A DNA stretch of 64,000 nucleotides from Sphingomonas citricola. GTDB taxonomy: Bacteria > Pseudomonadota > Alphaproteobacteria > Sphingomonadales > Sphingomonadaceae. The notes beneath the pieces are model-generated. The model did no database searches. It saw nothing but the letters and a program-made list of their open reading frames with translations, and had not been told where the DNA came from. Shown here in pieces: positions 25,983-34,514 of the stretch (position 1 is the stretch's first letter; each line of letters begins with the position of its first letter). The stretch lies in assembly GCF_019429535.1 (NCBI RefSeq), contig NZ_JAHXZM010000001.1, positions 310,001 through 374,000 of the forward strand, in the 5' to 3' direction. Made by a program: the position numbers and the translations under genes.

Positions 25983-26014
25983 GCGGGCCGCGCGCGGACG
26001 ATCCGCCGCGCGCG

Positions 26015-27040
26015 TTACAACGCGCCGGCGAGAATCGCGCGGGTGCCGCGGTGGGTCGAATCGTATTCGACGATCGTGTCGAGGCTCTGCGCCATCGCGC
26101 GGATCAGCTTGGTGCCGACGCCCGTCCCCTTGGGCACCGCATCGCCGATGCCGACGCCGTCATCCTCGACCGACAGGCGGAAGCGCGTGTCGCCGTCGCG
26201 GGTCAGCGCAACGCGAACCTCGCCCGGCCCATGCGGATAGGCGTATTTGCACGCGTTGCTGACCAGTTCGGTGACGATCACGCCCAACGACACCGCGCGG
26301 TCGGTCGGCAGCCGCACCGGCTCGGCCGCGAGCTTCAGCGCGCGCGGAGTCGCGGGCGTCGACCAGGTCGCGGTGAGCTCGTCGATCAGCGCGGTCAGAT
26401 ATTCGTGCATGTCGACGCTCTCCACCGCGTCGCCGGTGTAGAGGCGGCGGTGGACCTGCGCGATCGCGGTGATGCGGCGCTGCGTATCCTCAAGCGCGGC
26501 GCGCGCGGCAGGATCGGTCAACGCGCTCGATTGCAGCCGCACCATCGCCGAGACGAGCTGGAGCGAGTTGGCGACGCGGTGGTTGACCTCGGCGAGCAGA
26601 GCCTCGAGCCGCGCGTTGCTGGCGCGCAGATCCTCCTCGGCACGCAGCGTCTGCTGTTCGAGCGCGCGGCGTTCGATCACCTGCGCGAAGCTCGCGTCGA
26701 GCAGGTCGAAGAAATCCTCGCCCGGCGTCTTCACGACATAGTCGGCGGCGCCCGCGCGCAACGCGGCGATCGCGACGCGGCTCTCCTCCGACCCGGTGAC
26801 GTAGACGATCGCGGGCGCGTCGGGCAGCGCGCGCAGCCGCGCGAGCGTTTCCAGCCCATCGATCCCGGGCATGTAATGGTCGACCGCGACGAGATCGAAC
26901 CGTTCGCTCGCCGCCGCGGCGATCCCCGCCTCGCCGCCGTCCGCCGTCGTCACCGCGTAGCCGCGGCGTTCGAGCGCGCGCGACACCAGCCGGCGGATGC
27001 CGGCGTCATCGTCGATGTAGAGGACGCGGCGCAGGCTCAC
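26015..27040 (-). CDS. receiver domain - HWE/HisKA_2 histidine kinase hybrid
   Basis: 341 residues, cytosolic. N-terminal receiver domain (1-120) with phosphoacceptor Asp in VAVDHYMPGIDG and conserved IDDDAG and VYVTGS; a helix of about 30 residues; then a HisKA_2 kinase with the phospho-His in EVNHRVANSLQL and N box ELVSNACKYAYPHG, G box DDGVGIG. REC-HisKA_2 kinases of sphingomonads (for example PakF) feed the PhyR general stress response; whether this one does is inference. Third gene of the signalling operon, six bases after the response regulator. Confidence 0.9.
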   Translation of the reverse strand: MSLRRVLYIDDDAGIRRLVSRALERRGYAVTTADGGEAGIAAAASERFDLVAVDHYMPGIDGLETLARLRALPDAPAIVYVTGSEESRVAIAALRAGAADYVVKTPGEDFFDLLDASFAQVIERRALEQQTLRAEEDLRASNARLEALLAEVNHRVANSLQLVSAMVRLQSSALTDPAARAALEDTQRRITAIAQVHRRLYTGDAVESVDMHEYLTALIDELTATWSTPATPRALKLAAEPVRLPTDRAVSLGVIVTELVSNACKYAYPHGPGEVRVALTRDGDTRFRLSVEDDGVGIGDAVPKGTGVGTKLIRAMAQSLDTIVEYDSTHRGTRAILAGAL

Positions 27041-27046
27041 GCGCGA

Positions 27047-27502
27047 TCAGCGCCCGTCGTCGATGTTGGGCACCTGGATCACCGACAGGAACAGCCCGAG
27101 CTGGCGGATCGCCTGCGCAAAACTTTCGTAATTGACGGGTTTGGTGATGTAGACGTTGGCGCCCAGATCGTAGCAGCGCTGGATCTCGACCTTGTCATCG
27201 GTGGTGGTCAGCACGACGACGGGGGTGCGGCGGACCGGCCCGTCGCTGCCCTTGATCCGCGACAGGATGTCGGTGCCGCTCATGTCGGGAAGGTTCAGGT
27301 CGAGCAGGACGAGTGCGGGGCCGTTGCGCTGCGGGCCGTCCTCGGCGTTGAAGAGGTAATCGAGCGCGGTCGTGCCGTCAGTGAAGTGGCGGATCTCGTT
27401 CAGGATGCCGGCGCGGCGGATGTTCTTCTCGATCAGGCGCGCGTGGCCCTCGTCGTCCTCGATCATCACGATGTTGACGGATTGAGGATTGGGGGCGTTC
27501 AT
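27047..27502 (-). CDS. single-domain response regulator (Rcp1-like)
   Basis: 151 residues consisting of one receiver domain: MIEDDEGHARLIEKNI, phosphoacceptor in LVLLDLNLPDMSG, conserved Thr in VVVLTTTDD and Lys in YITKPVNYESF. The form is that of phytochrome-associated Rcp1 regulators with no output domain. Its ATG overlaps the stop of the upstream kinase in ATGA, so the pair is likely cognate. Confidence 0.93.
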   Translation of the reverse strand: MNAPNPQSVNIVMIEDDEGHARLIEKNIRRAGILNEIRHFTDGTTALDYLFNAEDGPQRNGPALVLLDLNLPDMSGTDILSRIKGSDGPVRRTPVVVLTTTDDKVEIQRCYDLGANVYITKPVNYESFAQAIRQLGLFLSVIQVPNIDDGR

Positions 27503-29013
27503 TCGGATCGGTCCTGCGGTTCGAGCGAGAGCGGAAGCGTTAGGCGGAAGGTGGCCCCTTCGCCAAGTGTCGAAGAAACCTCGATATGTCCGCCGAGACG
27601 AAACACGAGTGCGCGGACGGTGGCAAGCCCGATGCCTTCGCCGGGGCGATCCTGGGTGCCCGAACGGCGGAACAGGTCGAACACGCGCGCGTGGTCGCGC
27701 GGATCGATGCCGCGGCCGTTGTCGGCGACCTCGATGATCGCGCGCGCGCCGAGCCGGCGCCCGCGCACGACGATGCGGCCGGGCACGCCGGGTTTCAGAT
27801 ACTTGACCGCATTGTCGACGAGATTGGAGAGAATCTGGTCGATCGAGAACCGGTCGCTGACGAGGTCGGGCATCGGTTGCTCGATCACCAGTTCGGTATC
27901 GGCCTCGGTCAACCGGTGGGTCATCGCGTCGCGGATATTCTCGAACAGCGCGACCATGTCGATCGGCTCGGGGGAGAGCACGCGGCGCCCCTGACGCGAC
28001 AGCATCAGGATCGCGTTGATCAACCGGTCCATCTTCTGCGTCGAGGTGCGGATGAAGCTGATCGCCTCGGGCAAATCCTCGCGCACCGCGAGCCGCGCCT
28101 CCTCGCCGACGAGCTGGGGCGCCTCCGCCTCGGCGCGGTCGATCAGCGCGGTGAGCGACTGGGTCGATGCCTCGAGCTCGGCGGTGAACCCCATCACGTT
28201 GACGAGCGGGGAGCGCAGATCGTGGCTGACGATATAGGCGAACCGCTGGATCTCCTCGTTCGCGCGCGTCAGATCGGCGGTGCGATCGGCGACGATCGCC
28301 TCGAGGTTGGCGTTCAGGTCGTTGAGCGTGTCACGCGATCGCGTGAGGTCGCGGGTGTAGGTCAGCACGGCCGCGAGCGAGACCGCGGCGACGACGAGGA
28401 GCAGCACGCCCGTCAGCGCGAGCATGATGTAGAAGGCGTTGACCGCCTTTTTCAGATCGCGGTCGCGTTGGTCGAGCAGCGTCCGTTCGATCGCGACCAT
28501 GCGCTCCATCGTGCGGCGGACGCCGACCATCGGGCGCGACGCGGTTTCGTCGTGGAACAATGCGCGCGCCTGCTCGACCTGTCCGGCATCGATGAGCGCG
28601 ATCGAGCGTGCGCGCGCCTGCGCGATCGGGGCGAGCTGCCGGTTCAATGCGGCGACGTTGCGACGTTGCAGCGCGTTGTCGGCGACGAGTGCGCTCAGCG
28701 CGGCGAGCTGCCCTGGGAGGGCGCGTGCCGCGTTCAGGTGGATCGTCCGCAAGAGCGGCACGTCGGGCGCCAGCAGATAGCCGCGGCGCGTCGTCTCGCC
28801 CTCCTCGATCAGGCGGCGCAGGTCGATGATCGCATTCTCGACCCGGTAGGTATGCTCGACCCAGCGCGCGTGGCCCTGATTGCGCTGCGTCATCCACGCC
28901 GCCGCGATCCCCGCGGCAACGAGCGCGAGGAAGCCGATCGACATCAGCGCGGTGAGCCGCTTGCCGATCGGGCTTTCGGTAGGCGACACGAACAGGGTGG
29001 ACGAGCGGGCCAT
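27499..29013 (-). CDS. membrane sensor histidine kinase with CHASE3-type sensor
   Basis: 504 residues from ATG 29013 (a GTG 57 bases upstream is possible). Two membrane helices (about 20-42 and 187-210) bracket a periplasmic helical sensor of CHASE3 type (GETTRRGYLLAPD is typical). A coiled coil (215-250) leads to HisKA with YIVSHDLRSPLVNVMGF and HATPase_c with N box NLVDNAVKYL and G boxes VADNGRGID and GIGLATVRA. It probably phosphorylates the regulator encoded directly downstream. Confidence 0.9.
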   Translation of the reverse strand: MARSSTLFVSPTESPIGKRLTALMSIGFLALVAAGIAAAWMTQRNQGHARWVEHTYRVENAIIDLRRLIEEGETTRRGYLLAPDVPLLRTIHLNAARALPGQLAALSALVADNALQRRNVAALNRQLAPIAQARARSIALIDAGQVEQARALFHDETASRPMVGVRRTMERMVAIERTLLDQRDRDLKKAVNAFYIMLALTGVLLLVVAAVSLAAVLTYTRDLTRSRDTLNDLNANLEAIVADRTADLTRANEEIQRFAYIVSHDLRSPLVNVMGFTAELEASTQSLTALIDRAEAEAPQLVGEEARLAVREDLPEAISFIRTSTQKMDRLINAILMLSRQGRRVLSPEPIDMVALFENIRDAMTHRLTEADTELVIEQPMPDLVSDRFSIDQILSNLVDNAVKYLKPGVPGRIVVRGRRLGARAIIEVADNGRGIDPRDHARVFDLFRRSGTQDRPGEGIGLATVRALVFRLGGHIEVSSTLGEGATFRLTLPLSLEPQDRSE

Positions 29014-29127
29014 CGCCACGCGCGTTAGACTGCGAAGCGGACCTTTCACAAGCGGAATGGTCGCCGACACGCCAACGTGAAGCGCGGAGCCAGCCCGATA
29101 GTTACATCAAGCAGTTACGCGCGAGGG

Positions 29128-29907
29128 TTACAGCAGCAGTTCCTGCGCGGTGGCGCGCCCGACATGGCCGCCGCCGCGACGCCGCGCCATCTCGGTCTCG
29201 GCGGTGAAGCGGATGTCGGGATCGCGGTCGGTCATGAACTTGACGAGGCTTTCTTCCTCGATCTCGCGCCATTCCTTGCCGCGGTCGGGGCCGTAGCGGA
29301 CGCGCGGCAGCAGGCCTGGCTCGTTCGACCATTCGACCAGTTGCGCGACGCTCGCCTCGTTCAACTGGTCACGCACGTGATGCGCGGTGACATAGGCGTC
29401 GGGAAAGGCGCGGTGCGCGGGCAGGCCGCGTTCGTGCTCCAGCCCGTAAGGCTTGCGCCAGTAACGCAGCACCTGGTTGGAGAAGGACGGGCTGTCGGGC
29501 CAGAGCCGCAGCGCGCATTTCCACGTGCAGATCCAGTCGGCGCTGCGCGTGAAGGCGGGGGTGCAGAACTGCTCCTCGAACGCGGCGCGGTGCGCGGCGA
29601 GTGCGACGCGGCGGGGGTAGGGGTCGAGCACCTGACGCGCGACGTCGTGCCAATAGGGGGCGTCGGCGACATCCTCGTCGCGGATATGGTGGATCGCCTG
29701 CGTCACCGGGGGCATCGGGCGACCGGGATTGACGAGGATGTTGCCACCCTCGCCGTACAATTCCCAGCGGCCGTCCTCGCCCAGTGCCACGTCCTGCCAG
29801 CCGACCTCGCACACCGCGTGCGCGGGCGGTGCGGAGCCGGTGGTTTCCAGATCGATGACGCGGACGATCTGCGGCTGCGGGCGGGGGCGAGTGGTGAAGC
29901 TGGACAC
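29128..29907 (-). CDS. DEDDh-type 3'-5' exonuclease (DnaQ/ExoX-like)
   Basis: 259 residues. Exo I is VIDLETTGSA, Exo II lies in ALAAHRAAFEEQF, Exo III is AHRAFPDAYVTAHH with the catalytic His and Asp. The last 90 residues (SNEPGLLPRVRYGPDRGKEW and ALARRRGGG-like end) resemble the C-terminal domain of ExoX, which helps repair DNA with single-strand ends. The start is GTG 29907 with no good ribosome binding site; it follows the MBL hydrolase gene by 18 bases, so the two are probably co-transcribed. Confidence 0.88.
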   Translation of the reverse strand: MSSFTTRPRPQPQIVRVIDLETTGSAPPAHAVCEVGWQDVALGEDGRWELYGEGGNILVNPGRPMPPVTQAIHHIRDEDVADAPYWHDVARQVLDPYPRRVALAAHRAAFEEQFCTPAFTRSADWICTWKCALRLWPDSPSFSNQVLRYWRKPYGLEHERGLPAHRAFPDAYVTAHHVRDQLNEASVAQLVEWSNEPGLLPRVRYGPDRGKEWREIEEESLVKFMTDRDPDIRFTAETEMARRRGGGHVGRATAQELLL

Positions 29908-29925
29908 GGATAGGTAAATGGGCGC

Positions 29926-31023
29926 TCAGGCGCGCGAATACCACCATACGGCCGCGCGCACGGTGCGCGTCGCGCGGCCGGTGACCTCGAGATGGCGCAG
30001 GTGCGCGAGCGCCTCTCCGGTCGCCATGCCGATCACGTCGGGTCCGATCGGGCGGCGGAACAGCTGGCCGAAGCAATCGACCGCGCGGCGCGGCTCGGTC
30101 ATGAACGCGACCAGCGCGTCGAGCCGGTCGCGATGTTCCCGCTCCAGCGCGTCGAGCCGCGCGTGCAGGCCGTGGAACGGGTCGCCGTGGCCGGGCAGGA
30201 CGAGCAGGTCGTCGGGCAGTTGCCGGAACCGCGCGATCGAGGACAGCCAGTCGCCGAGCGGATCGGCGCAGGGCTCACCCGCGTGGAGCGAGATGTTGGA
30301 GCTGATCCGCGGCAGCACCTGATCGCCCGCGATCAGGATGCGGCGGTCGTAATCGACGAGGCAGGCGTGCTCGGGCGAGTGGCCGCTGCCGACCACGACG
30401 TGCCATTCGGCGTCGCCGATGCGCAGCACCTCGCCGTCCTGGATGCGGGTGTAGCCGAGCGGCAGGCGCGCGATCATCTTGGCGAAGCGCGCGAACCCGC
30501 CCTTGCTCGCCTCGGCGATCTGCGCGTCGTCCCAGCCCGCGCCGCGCCAGAACGCGACCTGTTCGTCGGGCACCGTCTCACGCGCGTCCGACGACAGCAT
30601 CCGCGCGGTCAGCCATTCGGTGCGCGTCATCAGGATCGGGGCATCGTCGAAGCGGCGCGACAGCCAGCCCGCGAGCCCCAGGTGATCGGGGTGCATGTGG
30701 GTGCAGAGGATCCGCGCGATCCGTTCGCCCGCGAGTTGCCCGTCGAGGATCGTGCGCCACGCCTCGGTCGTGCGCGGGCTGGCGGTGCCGGTGTCGATCG
30801 CGAGCAGCGCGGGGCCAGCGGCGTCGTGGTCGTCGAGGATCAGTCCGTTGACGTGTTTGAGCGGGCCCGACATCGGCACCCGCCACCAGCGGATGCCGGG
30901 TGCGATGGTCACCAGTTCGCCGGCGCGCGGCGCGCGGTCACCGAAGGGATAGGTCAGGCCCGCCGCGCTGGTCGGGATCAATCCCTCGTCGCCGATCAGT
31001 CCGCGCTGGTGATGTGTCGCCAT
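29926..31023 (-). CDS. MBL-fold metallo-hydrolase
   Basis: 365 residues. The metallo-beta-lactamase motif is CTHMHPDHLGLAG (HxHxDH), with further ligands in GSGHSPEHACLVD, LIAGDQVLPRIS and LVLPGHGDPF. A C-terminal helical domain of about 80 residues follows (LDALVAFMTEPRRAVD), as in the glyoxalase II-like group that acts on thioesters or unknown substrates. Substrate not assignable. First gene of a pair with the exonuclease. Confidence 0.85.
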   Translation of the reverse strand: MATHHQRGLIGDEGLIPTSAAGLTYPFGDRAPRAGELVTIAPGIRWWRVPMSGPLKHVNGLILDDHDAAGPALLAIDTGTASPRTTEAWRTILDGQLAGERIARILCTHMHPDHLGLAGWLSRRFDDAPILMTRTEWLTARMLSSDARETVPDEQVAFWRGAGWDDAQIAEASKGGFARFAKMIARLPLGYTRIQDGEVLRIGDAEWHVVVGSGHSPEHACLVDYDRRILIAGDQVLPRISSNISLHAGEPCADPLGDWLSSIARFRQLPDDLLVLPGHGDPFHGLHARLDALEREHRDRLDALVAFMTEPRRAVDCFGQLFRRPIGPDVIGMATGEALAHLRHLEVTGRATRTVRAAVWWYSRA

Positions 31024-31132
31024 GCCGCCGACGCTAGCGGGCGCGGGCGGGGCGCGTCACGCAGATAATGAAGCGGGCGGCTTAATCCGTGCGGGCGATG
31101 CCGCGCCTCTCGTGTCGGCAGCGATGCAAACG

Positions 31133-31172
31133 AGAAGAGCCGCGAGGCGGGGTTTTCCGCTCGCGGCTTCTT
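31133..31172 (-). terminator. rho-independent terminator after trcR
   Basis: AGCCGCGAG (31138-31146) pairs with CTCGCGGCT (31160-31168), with an inner CGG/CCG pair and one bulged G. On the minus strand the hairpin is followed by CTTCTCGTTTGC. It lies 23 bases past the trcR stop and is A/T-flanked on both sides, so it may work in both directions. Confidence 0.75.
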
Positions 31173-31195
31173 AACTTTGCGTCGCTCCGCGCGGT

Positions 31196-31882
31196 TCAGC
31201 GGCGGAACGGATCCTCGAACGCCGGGCGCGCGGTGGCGCCCTCGTCGTAACCGTTCTCGATGTTCTCGGCATCGCGCGCGGCCTGATCGCGCTCGGCGCG
31301 CAGCGACGCGATCAGCGCCTGACGATCACCGTCGAGGCGGGTGTCGGTCTGCTGCTGCTCGATCCCCGCCGCCTTCGCCGCCTTGTTGACCGCGGCGTCG
31401 AGTTCGCGCTGACTGGTGAGCCCGAGCGTGACGGGGTCCTTCGGCGTGATGTTGGCGATGTTCCAGTGGCTGCGGTCGCGGATCGCGGCGATCGTCGTGC
31501 GCGTCGTGCCGATCAGCTGTGAAATCTGCCCATCCGAAATCTCGGGATGGTTGCGGATGATCCAGGCGATGCCGTCGGGCTTGTCCTGCCGCTTCGACAC
31601 CGGCGTGTAGCGCGGGCCCTTGGTGCGGCGGACCTGCTCGGGACCCTTGGTCATCTGCATGCGGTAATTGGGGTCGGCCTGCGCGCGGTCGACCTCTTCC
31701 TGCGTCACCTCGTGCGCGCGGATCGGATCGCGGCCCGTGAGCTTGGTCGCGGCGGTATCGTCCGCGATCGCCTGCACCTCGAGGATGTGGAGACCGCAGA
31801 AGTCGGCGATCTGCTCGAAGGAGAGCGCGGTATTGTCGACCAGCCAGGAAGCGGTGGCGTGGGGCATGAGCGGCTGGGCCAT
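31196..31882 (-). CDS. trcR: TrcR, DUF1013 cell-cycle transcriptional regulator
   Basis: 228 residues. Near-invariant DUF1013 features: MPHATASWLVDNTALSF near the N-terminus (shown by its core TASWLVDNT), FCGLHILEVQAIAD, GIAWIIRNHPEI and QISQLIGTTRTTI, which form two helix-turn-helix-like units. In Caulobacter the DUF1013 protein TrcR associates with RNA polymerase and affects CtrA-controlled genes. ATG 31882 follows GGAG by seven bases. A promoter and a strong hairpin lie just upstream. Confidence 0.93.
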   Translation of the reverse strand: MAQPLMPHATASWLVDNTALSFEQIADFCGLHILEVQAIADDTAATKLTGRDPIRAHEVTQEEVDRAQADPNYRMQMTKGPEQVRRTKGPRYTPVSKRQDKPDGIAWIIRNHPEISDGQISQLIGTTRTTIAAIRDRSHWNIANITPKDPVTLGLTSQRELDAAVNKAAKAAGIEQQQTDTRLDGDRQALIASLRAERDQAARDAENIENGYDEGATARPAFEDPFRR

Positions 31883-31905
31883 GCGGGAACTCCATAAATG
31901 CAAAG

Positions 31906-31928
31906 GGCCGCCCCTTACCGGAGCGGCC
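31906..31928 (-). terminator. hairpin with U-rich tail at the 5' end of the trcR transcript
   Basis: GGCCGCTCC and GGGGCGGCC (minus-strand reading, 31928-31920 and 31914-31906) form a 9-bp stem with one G-U pair around GGTAA, followed by CTTTGCATTTAT. It could terminate the glycosyltransferase transcript from upstream. It also lies between the trcR -10 element and its ribosome binding site, so it would open the trcR mRNA. Confidence 0.65.
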
Positions 31929-31939
31929 GCAACGTTTCG

Positions 31940-31968
31940 AACTTAGTGCGTGGGGCGGGCGAGGGCAA
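31940..31968 (-). promoter_or_regulatory. promoter of trcR
   Basis: On the minus strand TTGCCC (31968-31963), 17-base spacer, TAAGTT (31945-31940). Transcription would begin near 31933, about 50 bases before the trcR ATG, immediately in front of the hairpin at 31928-31906. Confidence 0.55.
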
Positions 31969-32036
31969 GCGGCGGATGCACCGCGTGCCAGCCGCGCGGT
32001 CGCGTCGCGGATGGGTACTGCTCGTGGCGGGGCGGA

Positions 32037-33059
32037 TCAGGCCGCGAGGCGGGCGGGGCCGATCGGCTGCAACGCGGCGACGAACTGCTCGGTCGCGGCC
32101 GCCCAGGTGAACCGCCGCCCCGCCGCCGCGCAGTCGCCGCGGTCGAGCAGCAGCGCGGCGCGGATCGCTTGTCCCAGATCGTCGTGCATCGCGCCCGTCG
32201 CGGGGGTCAGCACGTCGACCGGGCCGGGGACCGGATAGGCGGCGACGGGCGTGCCGCAGGCGATCGCCTCGATCATGACGAGCCCGAACGTGTCGGTGCG
32301 GCTGGGAAAGACGAACGCGTCGGCGCTGCGATAGGCAGCGGCGAGCGCGGCGCCGGCGCGGCGACCGAGGAAGTGCGCGGACGGGTAACGCTGCGCAAGT
32401 GTCGCGAGCGCGGGGCCGTCGCCGATCACGACCTTGCTGCCCGCGACGGGGGCGGTGAGGAACGCTTCCAGGTTCTTCTCGACCGCGACGCGCCCGACGT
32501 AGAGCAGGACCGGGCCGGGCAAAGCGCGGATGCTCGCGTCGAGCGGCCCACCGGGCGTGAAGCAGTCGAGATCGACGCCGCGCCCCCACGATCGGGTGTG
32601 CGCTAGGCCGTGGCGGTGGAGTGCGTCGGCGATCGTCGGGGTGGAGACGAGCACAGCCTCGGCCGCGGCGTGGAACCAGCGGACGTATCGCCACACCCAT
32701 TCGGGATCGACCCCGGTGCGCGCCGACACGTAATCGGGGAATTGCGTGTGATAGGCGGTGGTGAAGGGCAGCGCGCGCGCACCACACCAGCGCCGCGCGG
32801 CGAGCCCGAGCGGACCCTCCGTCGCGATGTGGATCGCGTCGGGCATGAACGCGGCGAGGCGGCGCCCGACCGCACCGCGCCCTGCGAGCGCGAGGCGGAT
32901 CTCGGGATAGGTCGGGCACGGCAGGCTGGCAAAGGCGTCGGGCGCGATCACCAGCACGTCGTGGCCGAGCGCGAGCAGGTGCGCGCGCGTCGCCTCCAGC
33001 GTGCGCACGACGCCGTTGACCTGCGGGCGCCAGGCGTCGGTGACGATCGCGATCCGCAC
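32037..33059 (-). CDS. GT4-family glycosyltransferase
   Basis: 340 residues with the GT-B fold. N-terminal VTDAWRPQVNGVVRTLE, donor-site VGRVAVEKNLEAFL and the C-terminal E-x7-E type motif in FPSRTDTFGLVMIEAIACG. It is closest in pattern to glycosyltransferases that add mannose or glucose to lipids, often found next to an LpxH-like phosphatase as here (six-base gap). Role in glycolipid or envelope glycan synthesis is inferred. Confidence 0.9.
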   Translation of the reverse strand: MRIAIVTDAWRPQVNGVVRTLEATRAHLLALGHDVLVIAPDAFASLPCPTYPEIRLALAGRGAVGRRLAAFMPDAIHIATEGPLGLAARRWCGARALPFTTAYHTQFPDYVSARTGVDPEWVWRYVRWFHAAAEAVLVSTPTIADALHRHGLAHTRSWGRGVDLDCFTPGGPLDASIRALPGPVLLYVGRVAVEKNLEAFLTAPVAGSKVVIGDGPALATLAQRYPSAHFLGRRAGAALAAAYRSADAFVFPSRTDTFGLVMIEAIACGTPVAAYPVPGPVDVLTPATGAMHDDLGQAIRAALLLDRGDCAAAGRRFTWAAATEQFVAALQPIGPARLAA

Positions 33060-33065
33060 GCGGGT

Positions 33066-33992
33066 TCAGGCCGCGAGCGTGAGCGGGGCGGCGGTGGCCG
33101 CGGCGTCGCGGGCGCGGCGCGCGATCTCGTCGGCCCAGTGGAGCAGCTCCATCCGCCCGTCGTGATGTTCGACCAGCGCGGTGCATCCCTCCACCCAGTC
33201 GCCGTCGTTGTAATAAGCGACGCCCGCGATGTCGCGGATCTCAGCGGTGTGGATGTGCCCGCACACGACGCCGTCGACGCCGCGCGCGCCCGCCGCCTGC
33301 GCCACGACCTCCTCGAAGCGCGAGATGAACGCGACCGCGTTCTTGACCTTCGCCTTGGCGTGTTTCGACAGCGACCAATAGGGCATGCCGGCGCGGCGGC
33401 GGAAGGCGTTGACCCAGCGGTTCACCTCCATCAGCGCGTGATAGGCGACGTCGCCGACGTGCGCGAGCCAGGTGTGCGCGAGCGTGATCGCGTCGAACTC
33501 GTCGCCGTGGAGCACGAGCAGGCGGCGGCCGTCGGCGGTTTCGTGGATCGCCTTGCGCCGAATCTGGATGCCGCCGAAGTCGAGCCCCGCGAACTGGCGG
33601 AACATCTCGTCATGGTTGCCCGGAATGTAGATCATCCGCGTGCCGCGCCGCGCGCGCTTCATCAGCCGCCAGACGACGTCGTTGTGCGCGGCGGGCCAGT
33701 AGAACCGCTTCTTCAGCCGCCAGCCGTCGATCATGTCGCCGACCAAGTACATCGTGTCGCTGTCGACGTGGTCGAGGAAGTCGATCAACAGGTCGGCGTT
33801 GCAGCCGCGCGTGCCGAGATGAACGTCGCTGATCCATACGGTGCGATAGCGGCGGCGCGCGCGATCGGCCGCCGGGCCCTCGGGTTCGGGGCGATGCGGG
33901 CGCGATGCGGCGAAATCGAACAGGTCGGTGATGTCGGCGCCGCTGATGGGTGATGTCCCAGCACGTGGGCGCGCGATCGTTTTGACGGTCAT
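33066..33992 (-). CDS. LpxH-like metallophosphoesterase (COG2908)
   Basis: 308 residues of the calcineurin-like superfamily with all five metal motifs: ISDVHLGTRG, LVGDMIDGW, IPGNHDE, LVLHGDEFD and CGHIHTAEI. It is usually annotated as UDP-2,3-diacylglucosamine diphosphatase, but this longer group is distinct from E. coli LpxH and alphaproteobacteria generally use LpxI, so a related lipid phosphatase is equally likely. A 50-residue N-terminal extension precedes the domain. First gene of an operon with the GT4 gene. Confidence 0.88.
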   Translation of the reverse strand: MTVKTIARPRAGTSPISGADITDLFDFAASRPHRPEPEGPAADRARRRYRTVWISDVHLGTRGCNADLLIDFLDHVDSDTMYLVGDMIDGWRLKKRFYWPAAHNDVVWRLMKRARRGTRMIYIPGNHDEMFRQFAGLDFGGIQIRRKAIHETADGRRLLVLHGDEFDAITLAHTWLAHVGDVAYHALMEVNRWVNAFRRRAGMPYWSLSKHAKAKVKNAVAFISRFEEVVAQAAGARGVDGVVCGHIHTAEIRDIAGVAYYNDGDWVEGCTALVEHHDGRMELLHWADEIARRARDAAATAAPLTLAA

Positions 33993-34155
33993 GGCGAGGC
34001 TCTCCCGGTCGAGAAAGGCCCTAAACCGGCCATGTTACGCGCGCATCTCGGGCGCGTGACGCGGCGGCGACACCGGCGTGACGGTTCCGCGTCAGCGCGT
34101 GTGCGGCGTGGCGGCAGGCCCCGATTGTCGCACGCCTGCAACATCCCTCTGCTTA

Positions 34156-34190
34156 ACGCGCCGCACGCGTCTCGGGGGCGTGCGGCGCGT
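34156..34190 (+). other. perfect 13-bp hairpin upstream of the small exported protein gene
   Basis: ACGCGCCGCACGC (34156-34168) and GCGTGCGGCGCGT (34178-34190) pair perfectly around a 9-base loop. A promoter-like TTGTCG-N17-TCTGCT (34125-34153) lies directly before it, so the hairpin would start the transcript; TTGACT follows it at 34192. Confidence 0.5.
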
Positions 34191-34242
34191 GTTGACTCGC
34201 GTGCCGCGACGGATGAAGCGAGCGCCAACAGGAGGAATTATC

Positions 34243-34506
34243 ATGGTTTCGTTCAAGTCCATGCTGGGTGGCGTCGCCGCGGCCGCGCTGATGACCGTTT
34301 CGACCGGCGCGGTTGCCGCGCCCGCGCCGGTGCGCGCCAACCCGGCGCAGTCGCTGTCGCTGCGCGCCGCCGCGCCCGCGGCGAAGTCGAGCCAGATCGG
34401 TGCGGCGGTGCCGACGGGCACGCTGATCAGCATCGGCATCCTGGCGGTGATCGTCGCGGTGGTGCTGGTCGCGACCGACGGCGGCAGCAACAGCGACAGC
34501 AACTAA
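34243..34506 (+). CDS. small exported or membrane protein of unknown function
   Basis: 87 residues with a very strong ribosome binding site (AGGAGGAATTATC before ATG). A signal peptide (to about residue 26, TGAVAAPAP) is followed by an Ala/Ser-rich segment and one clear membrane helix (TLISIGILAVIVAVVLVAT, about 60-78), ending GGSNSDSN. Such short proteins are common in sphingomonads and unassigned. It stands alone, flanked by a leader hairpin and a double terminator, which suggests an abundant transcript. Confidence 0.8.
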   Translation: MVSFKSMLGGVAAAALMTVSTGAVAAPAPVRANPAQSLSLRAAAPAAKSSQIGAAVPTGTLISIGILAVIVAVVLVATDGGSNSDSN

Positions 34507-34514
34507 GCCGCGTG

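Noticed and set aside
24731..27994. A 1087-codon open frame on the plus strand
   Set aside because: It shadows the P450 gene in another frame and then runs antisense to the signalling operon; no recognisable domain.
29077..29913. A 278-codon plus-strand frame
   Set aside because: It is the antisense of the DEDDh exonuclease, which has all three Exo motifs.
33066..33992. Firm assignment as the lipid A enzyme LpxH
   Set aside because: The metal motifs fit, but the protein is longer than LpxH and alphaproteobacteria generally use LpxI, so the name was not given as a gene symbol.
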